DNA of 64,000 nt from Propionivibrio dicarboxylicus. GTDB lineage: Bacteria; Pseudomonadota; Gammaproteobacteria; Burkholderiales; Rhodocyclaceae. The notes beneath the pieces were generated by a model. The model searched no databases, had not been told where the DNA came from, and saw only the letters and a list, made by a program, of their open reading frames with translations. Positions 55,136 through 63,603 of this stretch are shown one piece after another (position 1 is the stretch's first letter; the number at the start of each line of letters is the position of its first letter). The stretch is taken from the NCBI RefSeq assembly GCF_900099695.1, contig NZ_FNCY01000007.1, forward strand, positions 124,001-188,000. Direction: 5' to 3'. A program made the translations under genes and the position numbers.

Positions 55136-55338
55136 CGTCGAATCTTTCTTGAGTAGAGAAGGCCGTCATACTGCACTTCAAAGCGCCTGGCATACGGCAA
55201 AGGCAAGGTCATGGAATCAGCGAATCGGGCGTCGTCGAACTTTTTGCCCGAAGCATTGCCGAAGTGGCAAAAGCAGCAATGGTAACGAAGCCATCCCGAC
55301 CCGATCAACTCCGACCACTTTCCACGAAAGGAATTCCC

Positions 55339-55842
55339 ATGGGCAACACCGTCACCCGCGCCGGCACCCCGGTTCAACTCTCCGGCAACTTCCCCGCCAA
55401 GGGCCAGACCGCCCCGGCCTTCAGCCTTGTCGGCAAAGATCTCTCCGACGTCACTCTCGCTTCCCTCGGCGGTCAGCGCAAAGTGCTCAACATCTTCCCG
55501 AGCATCGACACGCCGACCTGCGCGCTCTCGGTCCGCACCTTCAACCAACGCGCCAGCCAGCTCAAGAACACCGTCGTACTCTGCATCTCGGCCGACCTGC
55601 CGTTCGCCCAGAGCCGCTTCTGCGGCGCCGAAGGTCTCGCCAACGTAGTGACGCTGTCGACGCTGCGCGGTGCCGAATTCCTTGAGAACTACGGCGTGCT
55701 CATCGCCGACCGTCCGATGGCCGGACTCGCCGCGCGCGCCGTCGTCGTGCTCGACGAAAACAACGTCGTCCTGCACAGCGAACTCGTGCCGGAAATCAAG
55801 TCGGAACCGAACTACGACGCTGCGCTGGCCGTCCTCGCCTGA
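55339..55842 (+). CDS. tpx: Thiol peroxidase
   Basis: This is a thioredoxin-dependent peroxidase that removes hydrogen peroxide and alkyl peroxides. It has 167 residues from the ATG at 55339, with AAGGA upstream. The peroxidatic Cys61 lies in [10 protein letters not shown] and the resolving Cys95 in RFCGAEG. The open frame to 55264 is upstream of the ribosome site. It is single, with its own terminator. Confidence 0.97.
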   Translation: MGNTVTRAGTPVQLSGNFPAKGQTAPAFSLVGKDLSDVTLASLGGQRKVLNIFPSIDTPTCALSVRTFNQRASQLKNTVVLCISADLPFAQSRFCGAEGLANVVTLSTLRGAEFLENYGVLIADRPMAGLAARAVVVLDENNVVLHSELVPEIKSEPNYDAALAVLA

Positions 55843-55862
55843 GCCAGTTCACCCCGCATAAG

Positions 55863-55907
55863 AACGGGCGGTCCGGCATCTCGCCGCGCCGCCCGTTTGG
55901 TTTTGTT
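55863..55907 (+). terminator. Terminator of tpx
   Basis: AACGGGCGG (55863-55871) pairs with CCGCCCGTT (55889-55897), followed by TGGTTTTGTT. It starts 21 bases after the tpx stop. The T run is broken by two G but still makes a good terminator. Confidence 0.8.
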
Positions 55908-56014
55908 GATTCCACAAAAGCACGGGGCAAGTCTGTGGACAAACACTGGATCCACGGGCTAGTCGCCTGAGCCGAAAGCGTTTATCGGCACTGCCCAAAA
56001 AATAGGCAAATCAC

Positions 56015-56647
56015 TCAACGCTCCTTCTTGCGCAGCGTCGCCTGCCACTGCGCATACGTCACGCGCGCAATATCGAAACGATCGGTCGTTCGGCAATACA
56101 CCGACGGCGAGCCCATGCGACCAATCGGGGAAAAACCGTCGATGTGCAGGCGCTGGCCGACCAGATGATCGGCGACATGGAACATGACGACCTCGCCGAT
56201 GAACATCGTATAGGAGCCGAGCCGCTGCTCGCTATGCAAGCGGCACTCGAGGCTCGCCTGCGCCTCGGCGACCCGCGGCGTCCGGATCTTGACCGACGGC
56301 GCCACCGCCAAGCCGGCGGCATCGACCTCGCTCTTGTCGGGCGGAAAATCGGCGGCCGAAATATTCATCGCGTCGAACACCTCCTCGGTCACCATATTCA
56401 CGACGAATTCACGCTCGGCGAGGATGTTTCTCGCCGTGTCCTTGAGTTCGCCAGCCTCGTTGCGGGCAACGCTGACCATGACATAGAGCGGATTGCTGCT
56501 GACCGCGTTGAAAAAGCTGAAGGGGGCGAGATTGACGGTATCGTCCGGTCCAAGGCTCGTCACCCAGGCGATCGGACGCGGCACGACGATATTCGTCAGA
56601 AGCTTGTAGCCTTCGGCCTTGGAATGCTGGGAAGGATCTATTTGCAT
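56015..56647 (-). CDS. Flavin reductase family protein
   Basis: This is an FMN-binding split-barrel protein of 210 residues, of the group of flavin reductases that supply reduced flavin to monooxygenases. It has the family run VVPRPIAWVTSLGPDDTVNLAPFSFFNAVS at about 22-51. The partner is unknown and no monooxygenase is nearby. The rest of the 171-base space to tpx holds the tpx terminator only. Confidence 0.88.
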   Translation of the reverse strand: MQIDPSQHSKAEGYKLLTNIVVPRPIAWVTSLGPDDTVNLAPFSFFNAVSSNPLYVMVSVARNEAGELKDTARNILAEREFVVNMVTEEVFDAMNISAADFPPDKSEVDAAGLAVAPSVKIRTPRVAEAQASLECRLHSEQRLGSYTMFIGEVVMFHVADHLVGQRLHIDGFSPIGRMGSPSVYCRTTDRFDIARVTYAQWQATLRKKER

Positions 56648-56747
56648 GGGGGCACACTCCTTGATTCGCTTGCCATCACGACAGAAGCATCATGCCACAG
56701 ATGCCGGCGCGAGGATGCCGAAGACATCACCCGGGCCAACACCGCAG

Positions 56748-57536
56748 CTACTCTCCCGACATTTTCCGTTCGAGCAGGCAGGCGGCGAGCGCCTTTTCCT
56801 CGTCCGACGATAGCGCGTTCGCGTCGCCGGCGAAATGCCGGAGAAAGGCACGCCGGGCGCCGTCGGGCTGAGCCGGATCGTAGCCCAAGGCGACGAGCGC
56901 GATGGCGAGATCGAAGCCTTGCGGCGCCGGCGTCCAGGGCGGATCGCACCACAGGCCGAAGCCGTTCTCGGCAAGTCGCTTCCACGGAAAATAGACGCTC
57001 GGATCGACCTTGCGCGACGGCGCCACATCGCCATGGCCGACGAAATTGGCTGCCGGCAGGTGATAACGGTTCTGGATTCCCGCCAGGACCTCCAGCAAGG
57101 ACACGATCTGCGCCTCGGCAAAGGGTTCGTCGCCGTTGTTGTCGAGTTCGATGCCAATCGACAATGAATTGACGTCGCGCATACCGCCCCACCACGACAG
57201 GCCGGCATGCCAGGCGCGTTCCCTCTCGTCGACCAGCGCCACGACCTCGCCGTCGCGTCCGATCAGGTAATGCGCGCTGACTTTGCGCGCGGGGGTCGTC
57301 AATGTCCGCAGCGCCTGGTCGATCGTATCGTCGCTGGTGTGGTGGATGACAACCAGATTGGGCCGGCGCGCATCGAAATTCGGCGACGTCGGCCGCAGAC
57401 CGGGACCGGTCGGCGCGCAGCCCGCAAGACCGAGCATAAGAATGAGCACAAGGCCGAGCGCCCTGCCGGCCTTCCACCAGGACCGCAACACATGGGAACG
57501 CCCCCCCGACTGAAAATCATCGCCAACCGAAAACAT
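56748..57536 (-). CDS. N-acetylmuramoyl-L-alanine amidase (AmiD-like lipoprotein)
   Basis: This is an envelope enzyme that cleaves the amide bond of (anhydro)muropeptides. After a short N-terminal stretch a hydrophobic run ends LMLGLAGC, a lipobox placing the acylated Cys near residue 40. The Amidase_2 domain has zinc ligands in VVIHHTSDDT and VGHGDVAPSRKVDP and the Glu of LSIGIELDN. It has 262 residues, and GAGGA sits before the ATG at 57536. It is divergent from the small gene at 57581. Confidence 0.87.
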   Translation of the reverse strand: MFSVGDDFQSGGRSHVLRSWWKAGRALGLVLILMLGLAGCAPTGPGLRPTSPNFDARRPNLVVIHHTSDDTIDQALRTLTTPARKVSAHYLIGRDGEVVALVDERERAWHAGLSWWGGMRDVNSLSIGIELDNNGDEPFAEAQIVSLLEVLAGIQNRYHLPAANFVGHGDVAPSRKVDPSVYFPWKRLAENGFGLWCDPPWTPAPQGFDLAIALVALGYDPAQPDGARRAFLRHFAGDANALSSDEEKALAACLLERKMSGE

Positions 57537-57580
57537 TTGCTATCCTCGCGCCTGCGGCTGAACCGCCTCAAACCACATCA

Positions 57581-57859
57581 ATGAACCTGCCCTTACACAT
57601 TATCGCCGGCGCCATCATCGCGGCAAGCGCCCGCAACGCGTCGGAAGTCCTCCTCGGCGCGCTGATCTGGCCGGCCATCTACTGCGCCTATGCCACGCTG
57701 ATCGAGCGCGCGGCCCTGCAGGAAGGCGTCCGCAAACTGCGCGAGCGCGGTAAACCTTCGCCGCTCGCCACCTATTACAGCACCATCGGTTCGGGCGCAT
57801 TGCTCGCCGCACTGGCCGTCGCGACGCTCGGTTTCGCGCTGCGCCAGTGGCTGAGCTGA
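57581..57859 (+). CDS. Small membrane protein, unknown function
   Basis: This 92-residue protein has two hydrophobic segments (about 5-38 and 70-88) with a basic loop KLRERGKPS between them. I do not recognise it. It starts 45 bases from the divergent amidase gene, and its stop is 39 bases from the convergent LysR gene. Confidence 0.55.
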   Translation: MNLPLHIIAGAIIAASARNASEVLLGALIWPAIYCAYATLIERAALQEGVRKLRERGKPSPLATYYSTIGSGALLAALAVATLGFALRQWLS

Positions 57860-57898
57860 ACACCACGCTCCGCTGTCCGGCCGCCAGAACGCGCCGCC

Positions 57899-58810
57899 TC
57901 ATCGGCGCGACAAGCCCTGTCGCTCGAGCCATTCGGCAATGAATTCGACGAAGACGCGCACCTTGGCCGATGACGAGAGCCGCGCCGGATAGACGGCCCA
58001 GACATTGGCCTCCTGCGCATAATCGGCGAGGATCCTGACCAAGCGCCCCTCGGCAACACTGCGGGTCACGTCCCACGACGAGCGCAGGATGATGCCATGG
58101 CCGTCGATCGCCCACTGGTGCACGATCTCGCCATTGCTCGCCGATAGCGGTCCATGCACCCGTACTTTTTCGACGCCGTTTGGTCCGGAAAGCCGCCACA
58201 AGCCGAAATCCCGGTCCCGCTCGCGGATCTCGATGCAACGATGGCGGGCGAGGTCCGCGAGCGTCGTCGGCGTTCCCCACTGCGCCAGATAGGCCGGTGC
58301 CGCGCAGATGATGCGGGCATTGTCGGCGACCTTGCGCGCGATCAGGCTCGGATCGTTCACGGCGCCGACACGGATATCCAGATGGAATCCCTCGCCGACG
58401 AGATCCACCGGCCGGTCGATCAGCTCCAGCTGGATTTCGAGCAGCGGGTGCCGCTCGACAAACTCGGAAATCGCGGCCGCCAGCCGGTTGCGACCGAAGC
58501 CGGTGCTCGTGCACACGCGTAATTGCCCACGCAGATCGACGCGCGCGTCGGACACCTCCTCCGACAGGCGATCGACCTCGTCGATAATGCGCTGGGCATG
58601 ACGCAGCACCAACCCGCCCTGCTCGGTCAAACTGACCTTGCGCGTCGTCCGATGCAACAACTTGACCCGAAAAGTCTCCTCCAGCACGGCGATGCGCTTG
58701 CTCACCAACGCGTTCGACACACCGAGTTCGCGCGCCGACGCGGCGAAACCGCCACAACGGACGACCGTGCAAAACAGACGTAAATCTTCGAGCAAGGGCC
58801 TATTATTCAC
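57899..58810 (-). CDS. LysR-type regulator (DmlR/TtuA-like)
   Basis: This regulator of 303 residues starts at a GTG. The helix-turn-helix (about 5-62) has ARELGVSNALVSKRIA and is followed by the effector-binding domain. It is divergent from the tartrate/malate dehydrogenase gene with a 97-base shared region, the pattern of DmlR-dmlA in E. coli. Repeats ATTCACGAA in that region are candidate sites. The inducer is probably malate or tartrate. Confidence 0.88.
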   Translation of the reverse strand: MNNRPLLEDLRLFCTVVRCGGFAASARELGVSNALVSKRIAVLEETFRVKLLHRTTRKVSLTEQGGLVLRHAQRIIDEVDRLSEEVSDARVDLRGQLRVCTSTGFGRNRLAAAISEFVERHPLLEIQLELIDRPVDLVGEGFHLDIRVGAVNDPSLIARKVADNARIICAAPAYLAQWGTPTTLADLARHRCIEIRERDRDFGLWRLSGPNGVEKVRVHGPLSASNGEIVHQWAIDGHGIILRSSWDVTRSVAEGRLVRILADYAQEANVWAVYPARLSSSAKVRVFVEFIAEWLERQGLSRR

Positions 58811-58835
58811 GAAGCGTGTCCAGTGTATTCACGAA
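58805..58835. repeat. Direct repeats in the LysR-dehydrogenase promoter region
   Basis: ATTCACGAA occurs at 58805-58813 and 58827-58835, 22 bases apart (two helical turns). The first copy overlaps the LysR start codon. A partial copy, ATTCAC, lies near 58876. They may be the regulator's binding sites. Confidence 0.4.
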
Positions 58836-58907
58836 TGACGGGATTATAAACGCCGACAAAATCATTAAGCTGCATTCACTTCACTACGAATATCGGAGAA
58901 CAAGCGC

Positions 58908-59987
58908 ATGAAAGCCCATCGCATTGCAGTCATCGCCGGCGACGGCATCGGCAAGGAAGTCATGCCCGAAGGTGTGCGCGTCCTTGAAGCCGCCGCGCGC
59001 AAATTCGACATTCCGCTCGAACTCAGGACATTCGACTGGGCCCACTGCGACTACTACCTCAAGCACGGCAAGATGATGCCGGACGACTGGTTCGAGCAAC
59101 TGCGCGGATTCGACGCCATCTTCTTCGGTGCTGTCGGCATGCCCTCGAAAGTGCCGGACCACGTTTCGCTGTGGGGATCGTTGCTCAAGTTCCGCCGCGA
59201 CTTCGACCAGTACGTCAACCTCCGTCCGGTCCGCCTGATGCCCGGCGTGCCCTGTCCGCTGGCCAACCGCAAGGTCGGCGACATCGACATGATGATCATC
59301 CGCGAGAATACCGAAGGCGAGTACTCGTCGGTCGGCGGCCGCATGTTCGAAGGCACCGAACGCGAAACCGTCATGCAGGAATCGGTGTTCACCCGCAAGG
59401 GCGTGGACCGCATCCTCAAATATGCCTTTGAACTCGCCAATCGCCGTCCGAAGAAACACCTGACCTCGGCGACCAAGTCGAACGGCATGTCGATCAGCAT
59501 GCCCTACTGGGACGAGCGCGTCGAAGCGATGGCCAAGCACTATCCGCAGGTGCGCTGGGACAAGTACCACATCGACATCCTGACCGCCCGCTTCGTCCTC
59601 AGCCCCGATCGTTTCGACGTCGTCGTCGCCTCGAACCTGTTCGGCGACATCCTCTCCGACCTCGGCCCGGCCTGCGCCGGCACCATCGGCATCGCCCCCT
59701 CGGCCAATATGAATCCGGAGCGCACCTTCCCCTCGCTGTTCGAACCGGTGCACGGATCGGCGCCTGACATTTATGGTCAGAACATCGCCAACCCGATCGC
59801 CATGATCTGGTCAGCCGCGATGATGCTCGACTTCCTCGGCAACGGCGATGTCCGCCACGTTGCCGCCCATGACGCCATCGTCGCCGCGATCGAGAAGGTA
59901 CTCGTCGAAGGCCCGGTCACGCCCGACCTCGGCGGCAAGGCCCGCACACCCGACGTCGGCAAGGCGATCGAAGCCGCACTCGCCTGA
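58908..59987 (+). CDS. dmlA: Tartrate dehydrogenase / D-malate dehydrogenase (decarboxylating)
   Basis: This is an NAD- and Mn-dependent beta-decarboxylating dehydrogenase of the isocitrate/isopropylmalate family. It oxidises D-malate to pyruvate and can act on tartrate. It has MKAHRIAVIAGDGIGKE, IRENTEGEYSSVGG and GSAPDIYGQNIANPIA. At 359 residues it is typical. It is paired with a LysR gene, which favours D-malate or tartrate use rather than leucine synthesis; leuB is at 34231. Confidence 0.9.
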   Translation: MKAHRIAVIAGDGIGKEVMPEGVRVLEAAARKFDIPLELRTFDWAHCDYYLKHGKMMPDDWFEQLRGFDAIFFGAVGMPSKVPDHVSLWGSLLKFRRDFDQYVNLRPVRLMPGVPCPLANRKVGDIDMMIIRENTEGEYSSVGGRMFEGTERETVMQESVFTRKGVDRILKYAFELANRRPKKHLTSATKSNGMSISMPYWDERVEAMAKHYPQVRWDKYHIDILTARFVLSPDRFDVVVASNLFGDILSDLGPACAGTIGIAPSANMNPERTFPSLFEPVHGSAPDIYGQNIANPIAMIWSAAMMLDFLGNGDVRHVAAHDAIVAAIEKVLVEGPVTPDLGGKARTPDVGKAIEAALA

Positions 59988-60010
59988 CGCGCAGGAGACA
60001 GCACAACAAG

Positions 60011-60050
60011 AATGCCGGAACCGGCCCGCCCAGGGCCTGATTCCGGCATT
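60011..60050. terminator. Bidirectional hairpin between dmlA and argC
   Basis: AATGCCGGAA (60011-60020) and TTCCGGCATT (60041-60050) form a 10-pair stem with a GC-rich loop. It lies 23 bases after the dmlA stop and 39 bases after the argC stop. T runs are weak (GTCATTC; CTTGTTG). Confidence 0.6.
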
Positions 60051-60089
60051 GTCATTCAAGCCCGCCGGCGCGATGCCGGCGGTATCGGA

Positions 60090-61028
60090 TCAGACCAGTC
60101 CGAGGCTTTCCTCGATACCGAGATGAACGTTCATCGACTGCACGGCAGCACCTGACGCGCCCTTGCCCAAGTTGTCGAGACGCGCGACGACGAGCATGCG
60201 TTCGTCGTTGCCAAAAACGAAGAGATCGACGCGGTTGGTATCGTTGTTGGCTTCGACGTTGAAGAAACCGCCGTCGGTATTGGCGTCGAGATCGACCGGC
60301 GCAACACGGACGAAGGCCTCGCCGGCGTAGTAATCGGCAAGGATCTGGCGGATATCGGCGGTCGTCGCCTTGCGTGTGAATTGCTGCGGATGCAGATAGG
60401 CCGTGACCGCCAACCCCTTGTAGAACGGTCCGACGATCGGCTGGAAGATCGGCGCGACCGAGAGTCCGGTATGCGCGCACATCTCCGGCAGATGTTTGTG
60501 CGTCAGGCCAAGGGCATACGGGCGCGGCGCGTCGATACGCTGCGGACTCAGGTAATGCTCGATCATCTTCTTGCCGCCGCCCGAGTAGCCGGTGATCGAA
60601 TTGGCCGCAATCTGCGTGTCGGCCGGCAGCAGGCCGGCAGCGACGAGCGGCCGCATCGCCAGAATGAAGGCGGTGGCATGACATCCGGGATTGGCGATAC
60701 GCTTGCTGGCGCGGATCTTGTCGCGCTGATCGGCCGCCAGTTCAGGCAGGCCGAACGCCCAGGCGGGATTGACGCGATGCGCCGTCGACGCATCGATGAT
60801 GCAGGTTGCGGGATTCTCGACGAGCGCCACCGCCTCGCGCGCGGCATCGTCCGGCAGGCAGAGGAAGGTCACCTGGGAGGCGTTGATCAGGCGCTTGCGC
60901 TCAGCCAGATCCTTGCGTTTGTCGGCATCGATCCGGAGGACCTCGATATCGTCGCGCTTGGCCAGATACTCGTTGATCTGCAGACCGGTGGTGCCTTCCT
61001 GGCCGTCGACAAAAACTGTGTACGTCAT
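60090..61028 (-). CDS. argC: N-acetyl-gamma-glutamyl-phosphate reductase (type 2)
   Basis: It reduces N-acetylglutamyl phosphate to the semialdehyde in arginine synthesis. The NADP site is [10 protein letters not shown] at about 8-17 and the catalytic Cys116 lies in [10 protein letters not shown]. At 312 residues it is the shorter type 2 form. It stands alone, with 73 bases to the LacI-family gene that precedes it on the same strand. Confidence 0.95.
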   Translation of the reverse strand: MTYTVFVDGQEGTTGLQINEYLAKRDDIEVLRIDADKRKDLAERKRLINASQVTFLCLPDDAAREAVALVENPATCIIDASTAHRVNPAWAFGLPELAADQRDKIRASKRIANPGCHATAFILAMRPLVAAGLLPADTQIAANSITGYSGGGKKMIEHYLSPQRIDAPRPYALGLTHKHLPEMCAHTGLSVAPIFQPIVGPFYKGLAVTAYLHPQQFTRKATTADIRQILADYYAGEAFVRVAPVDLDANTDGGFFNVEANNDTNRVDLFVFGNDERMLVVARLDNLGKGASGAAVQSMNVHLGIEESLGLV

Positions 61029-61102
61029 GGGATTCCTGAACTGGGTTTATACCGGACGCCTATTATCCCACGAAGCCGACGGCATCGTCGGACCGGACGA
61101 CC

Positions 61103-62110
61103 TCATTTCCGCGGCGGAAAACTCGACTCCCGCACCTGCAGCTTCGCCTCGCTGAATTGCGTCCGAACCGGCAGGTCCGGCTGTTCCATGCGCTGTGCCA
61201 GCAAGGTCGCCGCATACTTGCCGAGTTGCCGGGCGCCGATCGACATCGTCGTCAGCGGCGGGCGCCAGTTGCACGCCGCCTCGACATCGTCGAAACCGAC
61301 CACCGAGACGTCATACCCCGGCGACAGCCCGAGTTCGTAAAGCCCCAGCGTCGCGCCGAAAGCGATGATGTCATTGAAACAAACCAGACCGGTCGTTTCC
61401 CGCGAGTCGGCAAGAATGGTCTTGGCCGCCTGCGCGGCGGCGCCGTAGGTATGCCGGCAGGTAATCATCGGCATCGATGCCGGCGAGAATCCACGCCGTT
61501 CGATTGCATCGCAAAACCCCATATAGCGTTCCCGGTTGACCGACGGAGAGATCAGGCTGCCGAGAAAGGCAATTTGCCGATGCCCCAGTTGCAGCAAGTG
61601 ATCGGCCGCCTGGCGCGCACCCAGCCGGTTATTGATACCGGCATAATCGAAGGGCGCGCCGTCGATCATGCGCAGGACCTGCACCAGCGGAATGTTCTCG
61701 CGCCGATACGGTTCCAGCACCGACGTCGGCGTTCCCGAAACGGTGCTGATGATCAGCCCGTCGACACGCATTTCCAGCAGGCGCTGAAGAAAATGCGACT
61801 GGCGCTCGAACAGTTCGTTGGTATCGGCGACGAATACGACCTTGCCGAGCGGATCGAGGACTTCCTCGAGCCCGGATAGCAATTCTGCATAGACCGGATT
61901 GGAAATATCCGGAATGATCAAGCCGACGGTATTGGTCTGCGACGAACGCAGGTTCGCGGCATTGCGGTTATAGACGTAGCCTGCCTCCTGCATCGCCGCT
62001 TCGACCTTTTTCCGCGTCTTGTCGGCAACCAGCGGACTACCGCGGCAGACGAGCGACACGGTGGCGCGCGATACGCCGGCGATCAGGGCGACATCCTTGA
62101 GCGTGGTCAC
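61103..62110 (-). CDS. LacI family transcriptional repressor
   Basis: This is a DNA-binding regulator of 335 residues starting at a GTG with GGAG upstream. The helix-turn-helix (about 3-25) reads TLKDVALIAGVSRATVS, with the hinge following, and the periplasmic-binding-like domain covers about 60-330. It is divergent from the hydroxyacid dehydrogenase and TRAP genes, whose promoter carries two operators typical of LacI proteins. The effector is unknown, probably the TRAP substrate or a product of it. Confidence 0.9.
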   Translation of the reverse strand: MTTLKDVALIAGVSRATVSLVCRGSPLVADKTRKKVEAAMQEAGYVYNRNAANLRSSQTNTVGLIIPDISNPVYAELLSGLEEVLDPLGKVVFVADTNELFERQSHFLQRLLEMRVDGLIISTVSGTPTSVLEPYRRENIPLVQVLRMIDGAPFDYAGINNRLGARQAADHLLQLGHRQIAFLGSLISPSVNRERYMGFCDAIERRGFSPASMPMITCRHTYGAAAQAAKTILADSRETTGLVCFNDIIAFGATLGLYELGLSPGYDVSVVGFDDVEAACNWRPPLTTMSIGARQLGKYAATLLAQRMEQPDLPVRTQFSEAKLQVRESSFPPRK

Positions 62111-62158
62111 AAAAGGCTCCGGTTACAAAGGGGGCAACAGCTTCCCATGATATACGAG

Positions 62159-62180
62159 ACGCCTGCGGGTTCGCAGGCGT
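62159..62180 (-). other. Hairpin in the LacI-family gene leader
   Basis: ACGCCTGCG and CGCAGGCGT form a perfect nine-pair stem with loop GGTT. It lies about 50 bases before the LacI-family GTG on the minus strand. It may affect translation or be an operator; neither is shown. Confidence 0.35.
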
Positions 62181-62345
62181 GCGCAACTGACGTGCATGAT
62201 CGCATGCAAAGCGAATACGTTGAATACGCAGAATCCGTACTAACGATCACGAATGCGGTTCGCGCAGCAGACATTCGTAGAACCTCCTGCCGACACTTCC
62301 CCATGCCGCGACGACGGCGATGGCCAGTGAAAAAATGAATGCCGC

Positions 62346-62374
62346 TTGACAAGGCGAGCAATGAAACCTAATCT
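62346..62374 (+). promoter_or_regulatory. Promoter of the hydroxyacid dehydrogenase-TRAP operon
   Basis: TTGACA at 62346-62351 and TAATCT at 62369-62374, 17 bases apart, make a near-consensus sigma-70 promoter with a start near 62381. The operators begin at that point. The rest of the 357-base divergent region holds the LacI gene leader and nothing else I can name. Confidence 0.75.
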
Positions 62375-62381
62375 TTCGCAA

Positions 62382-62421
62382 AAATTTGGATCGATCTAAT
62401 TTTAAATTTGGATCGATCTAA
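62382..62421 (+). promoter_or_regulatory. Twin LacI-type operators
   Basis: The 18-base sequence AAATTTGGATCGATCTAA occurs at 62382-62399 and again, unchanged, at 62404-62421, 22 bases apart (two helical turns). Each holds TTGGATCGATCTAA, a palindrome broken at one pair with a central CG, the hallmark of LacI-family operators. They start at the predicted transcript start, so a bound repressor would block initiation. Confidence 0.75.
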
Positions 62422-62467
62422 AGATAAGGCAAAACCGTTGGATTTTCACTCTGTCGGAGAACATTGA

Positions 62468-63481
62468 ATGAACAATGCCGAAACCCTCGACCGCCGCGCT
62501 TTGCGAAAAGCGGCACCGGTCGTCGGAATCACCGAACCTGGCTATGCGGACCACAGTGTCGAAGCCGGAATCCTGAAGTCGATCGGCGCCGAAGTGCGAC
62601 TTCTGCGCTGGGAGGGCAAGCGCGACAAGCTCCTGGACATGCTGCCGGAACTTGATGTCATCATGATCCGCGACCTGCCCTTGCTCGACCGTGAAGCCAT
62701 CGCCGCCCTGCCCGCCGGTGCCGGCATCGTCCGCTACGGCGTCGGCGTCGACAACATCGATCTCGACGCCGCCCGGCAACGTGGCATCCCGGTCGCCAAC
62801 GTCCCCGACTACGGCGCCGACGTCGAAGTCGCCGATCACGCCGCCGCTCTGACGCTGGCACTGGTCCGCCGGGTCGTCTCGCGTGCGCGCCAGGTCGATA
62901 ACCTCAAATGGAATATCGCGCAACAGGAACCGATTTACCGAATCGCCGGATCGACGCTCGGCCTCGTCGGTTTCGGCAAGATCGCCCGCGCCTATCTGGC
63001 ACGGATGCGCGCCTTCGGCGTCGATGACGTGCTTGTCTACGACCCCTATGTCAGCGACGACTACCTTGCCCAGTACCACGCCCGCCCGGCGAGCTTCGCC
63101 GAGATCTGCGGCAAGGCACAGATTATCTCGCTGCATGCGCCGGCGACGGCGGAAACCCGCCACCTCGTCAATGCCGACACGCTGGCCCTGATGAACAAGC
63201 GAACCTGCCTGATCAACACCTCGCGCGGAGGGCTGGTCGACACCGACGCACTGGCGGCAGCACTCAAGGATGACAAGATTTTCGGCGCCGCGCTGGACGT
63301 GCTCGAACAGGAACCCATCGGCGAAAACTGCCCACTGCGCGGCCTCCCGAACGTCATACTTACCGACCATACCGGCTGGTATTCGGAAGCCAGCGTGCGA
63401 TCGATTCAGGAAAAAGCGGCGCTGGCCGCCTGCGAGATCCTGACGACTGGCGTTCCGACCCATTGGGTCAATCGCTGGTAA
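62468..63481 (+). CDS. D-2-hydroxyacid dehydrogenase (NAD-dependent)
   Basis: This cytoplasmic dehydrogenase of 337 residues belongs to the D-isomer-specific 2-hydroxyacid family. The Rossmann loop is GLVGFGKIA near residue 163, and the catalytic Arg, Glu and His lie in INTSRGGLVD, LDVLEQEPIG and TDHTGWYSE. The substrate is unknown. It is in front of a TRAP receptor under a LacI-type promoter, so it probably oxidises or reduces the imported hydroxyacid or oxoacid. Confidence 0.88.
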   Translation: MNNAETLDRRALRKAAPVVGITEPGYADHSVEAGILKSIGAEVRLLRWEGKRDKLLDMLPELDVIMIRDLPLLDREAIAALPAGAGIVRYGVGVDNIDLDAARQRGIPVANVPDYGADVEVADHAAALTLALVRRVVSRARQVDNLKWNIAQQEPIYRIAGSTLGLVGFGKIARAYLARMRAFGVDDVLVYDPYVSDDYLAQYHARPASFAEICGKAQIISLHAPATAETRHLVNADTLALMNKRTCLINTSRGGLVDTDALAAALKDDKIFGAALDVLEQEPIGENCPLRGLPNVILTDHTGWYSEASVRSIQEKAALAACEILTTGVPTHWVNRW

Positions 63482-63603
63482 TCCCCAGACAATGCGCAGC
63501 CAACAACGAAGGCATTGGCATACATAAACCGTCTCACCCACCTTTGTCGCACCTTGATCAACCAATCGTCACCCCAGAAGTGGCCCAAACAGGAGGAATC
63601 AAC

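Noticed and set aside
55931-55940. DnaA-box-like TGTGGACAA near tpx, possible replication origin
   Set aside because: It is a single copy with no AT-rich unwinding region, no dnaA or dnaN nearby and no cluster of boxes.
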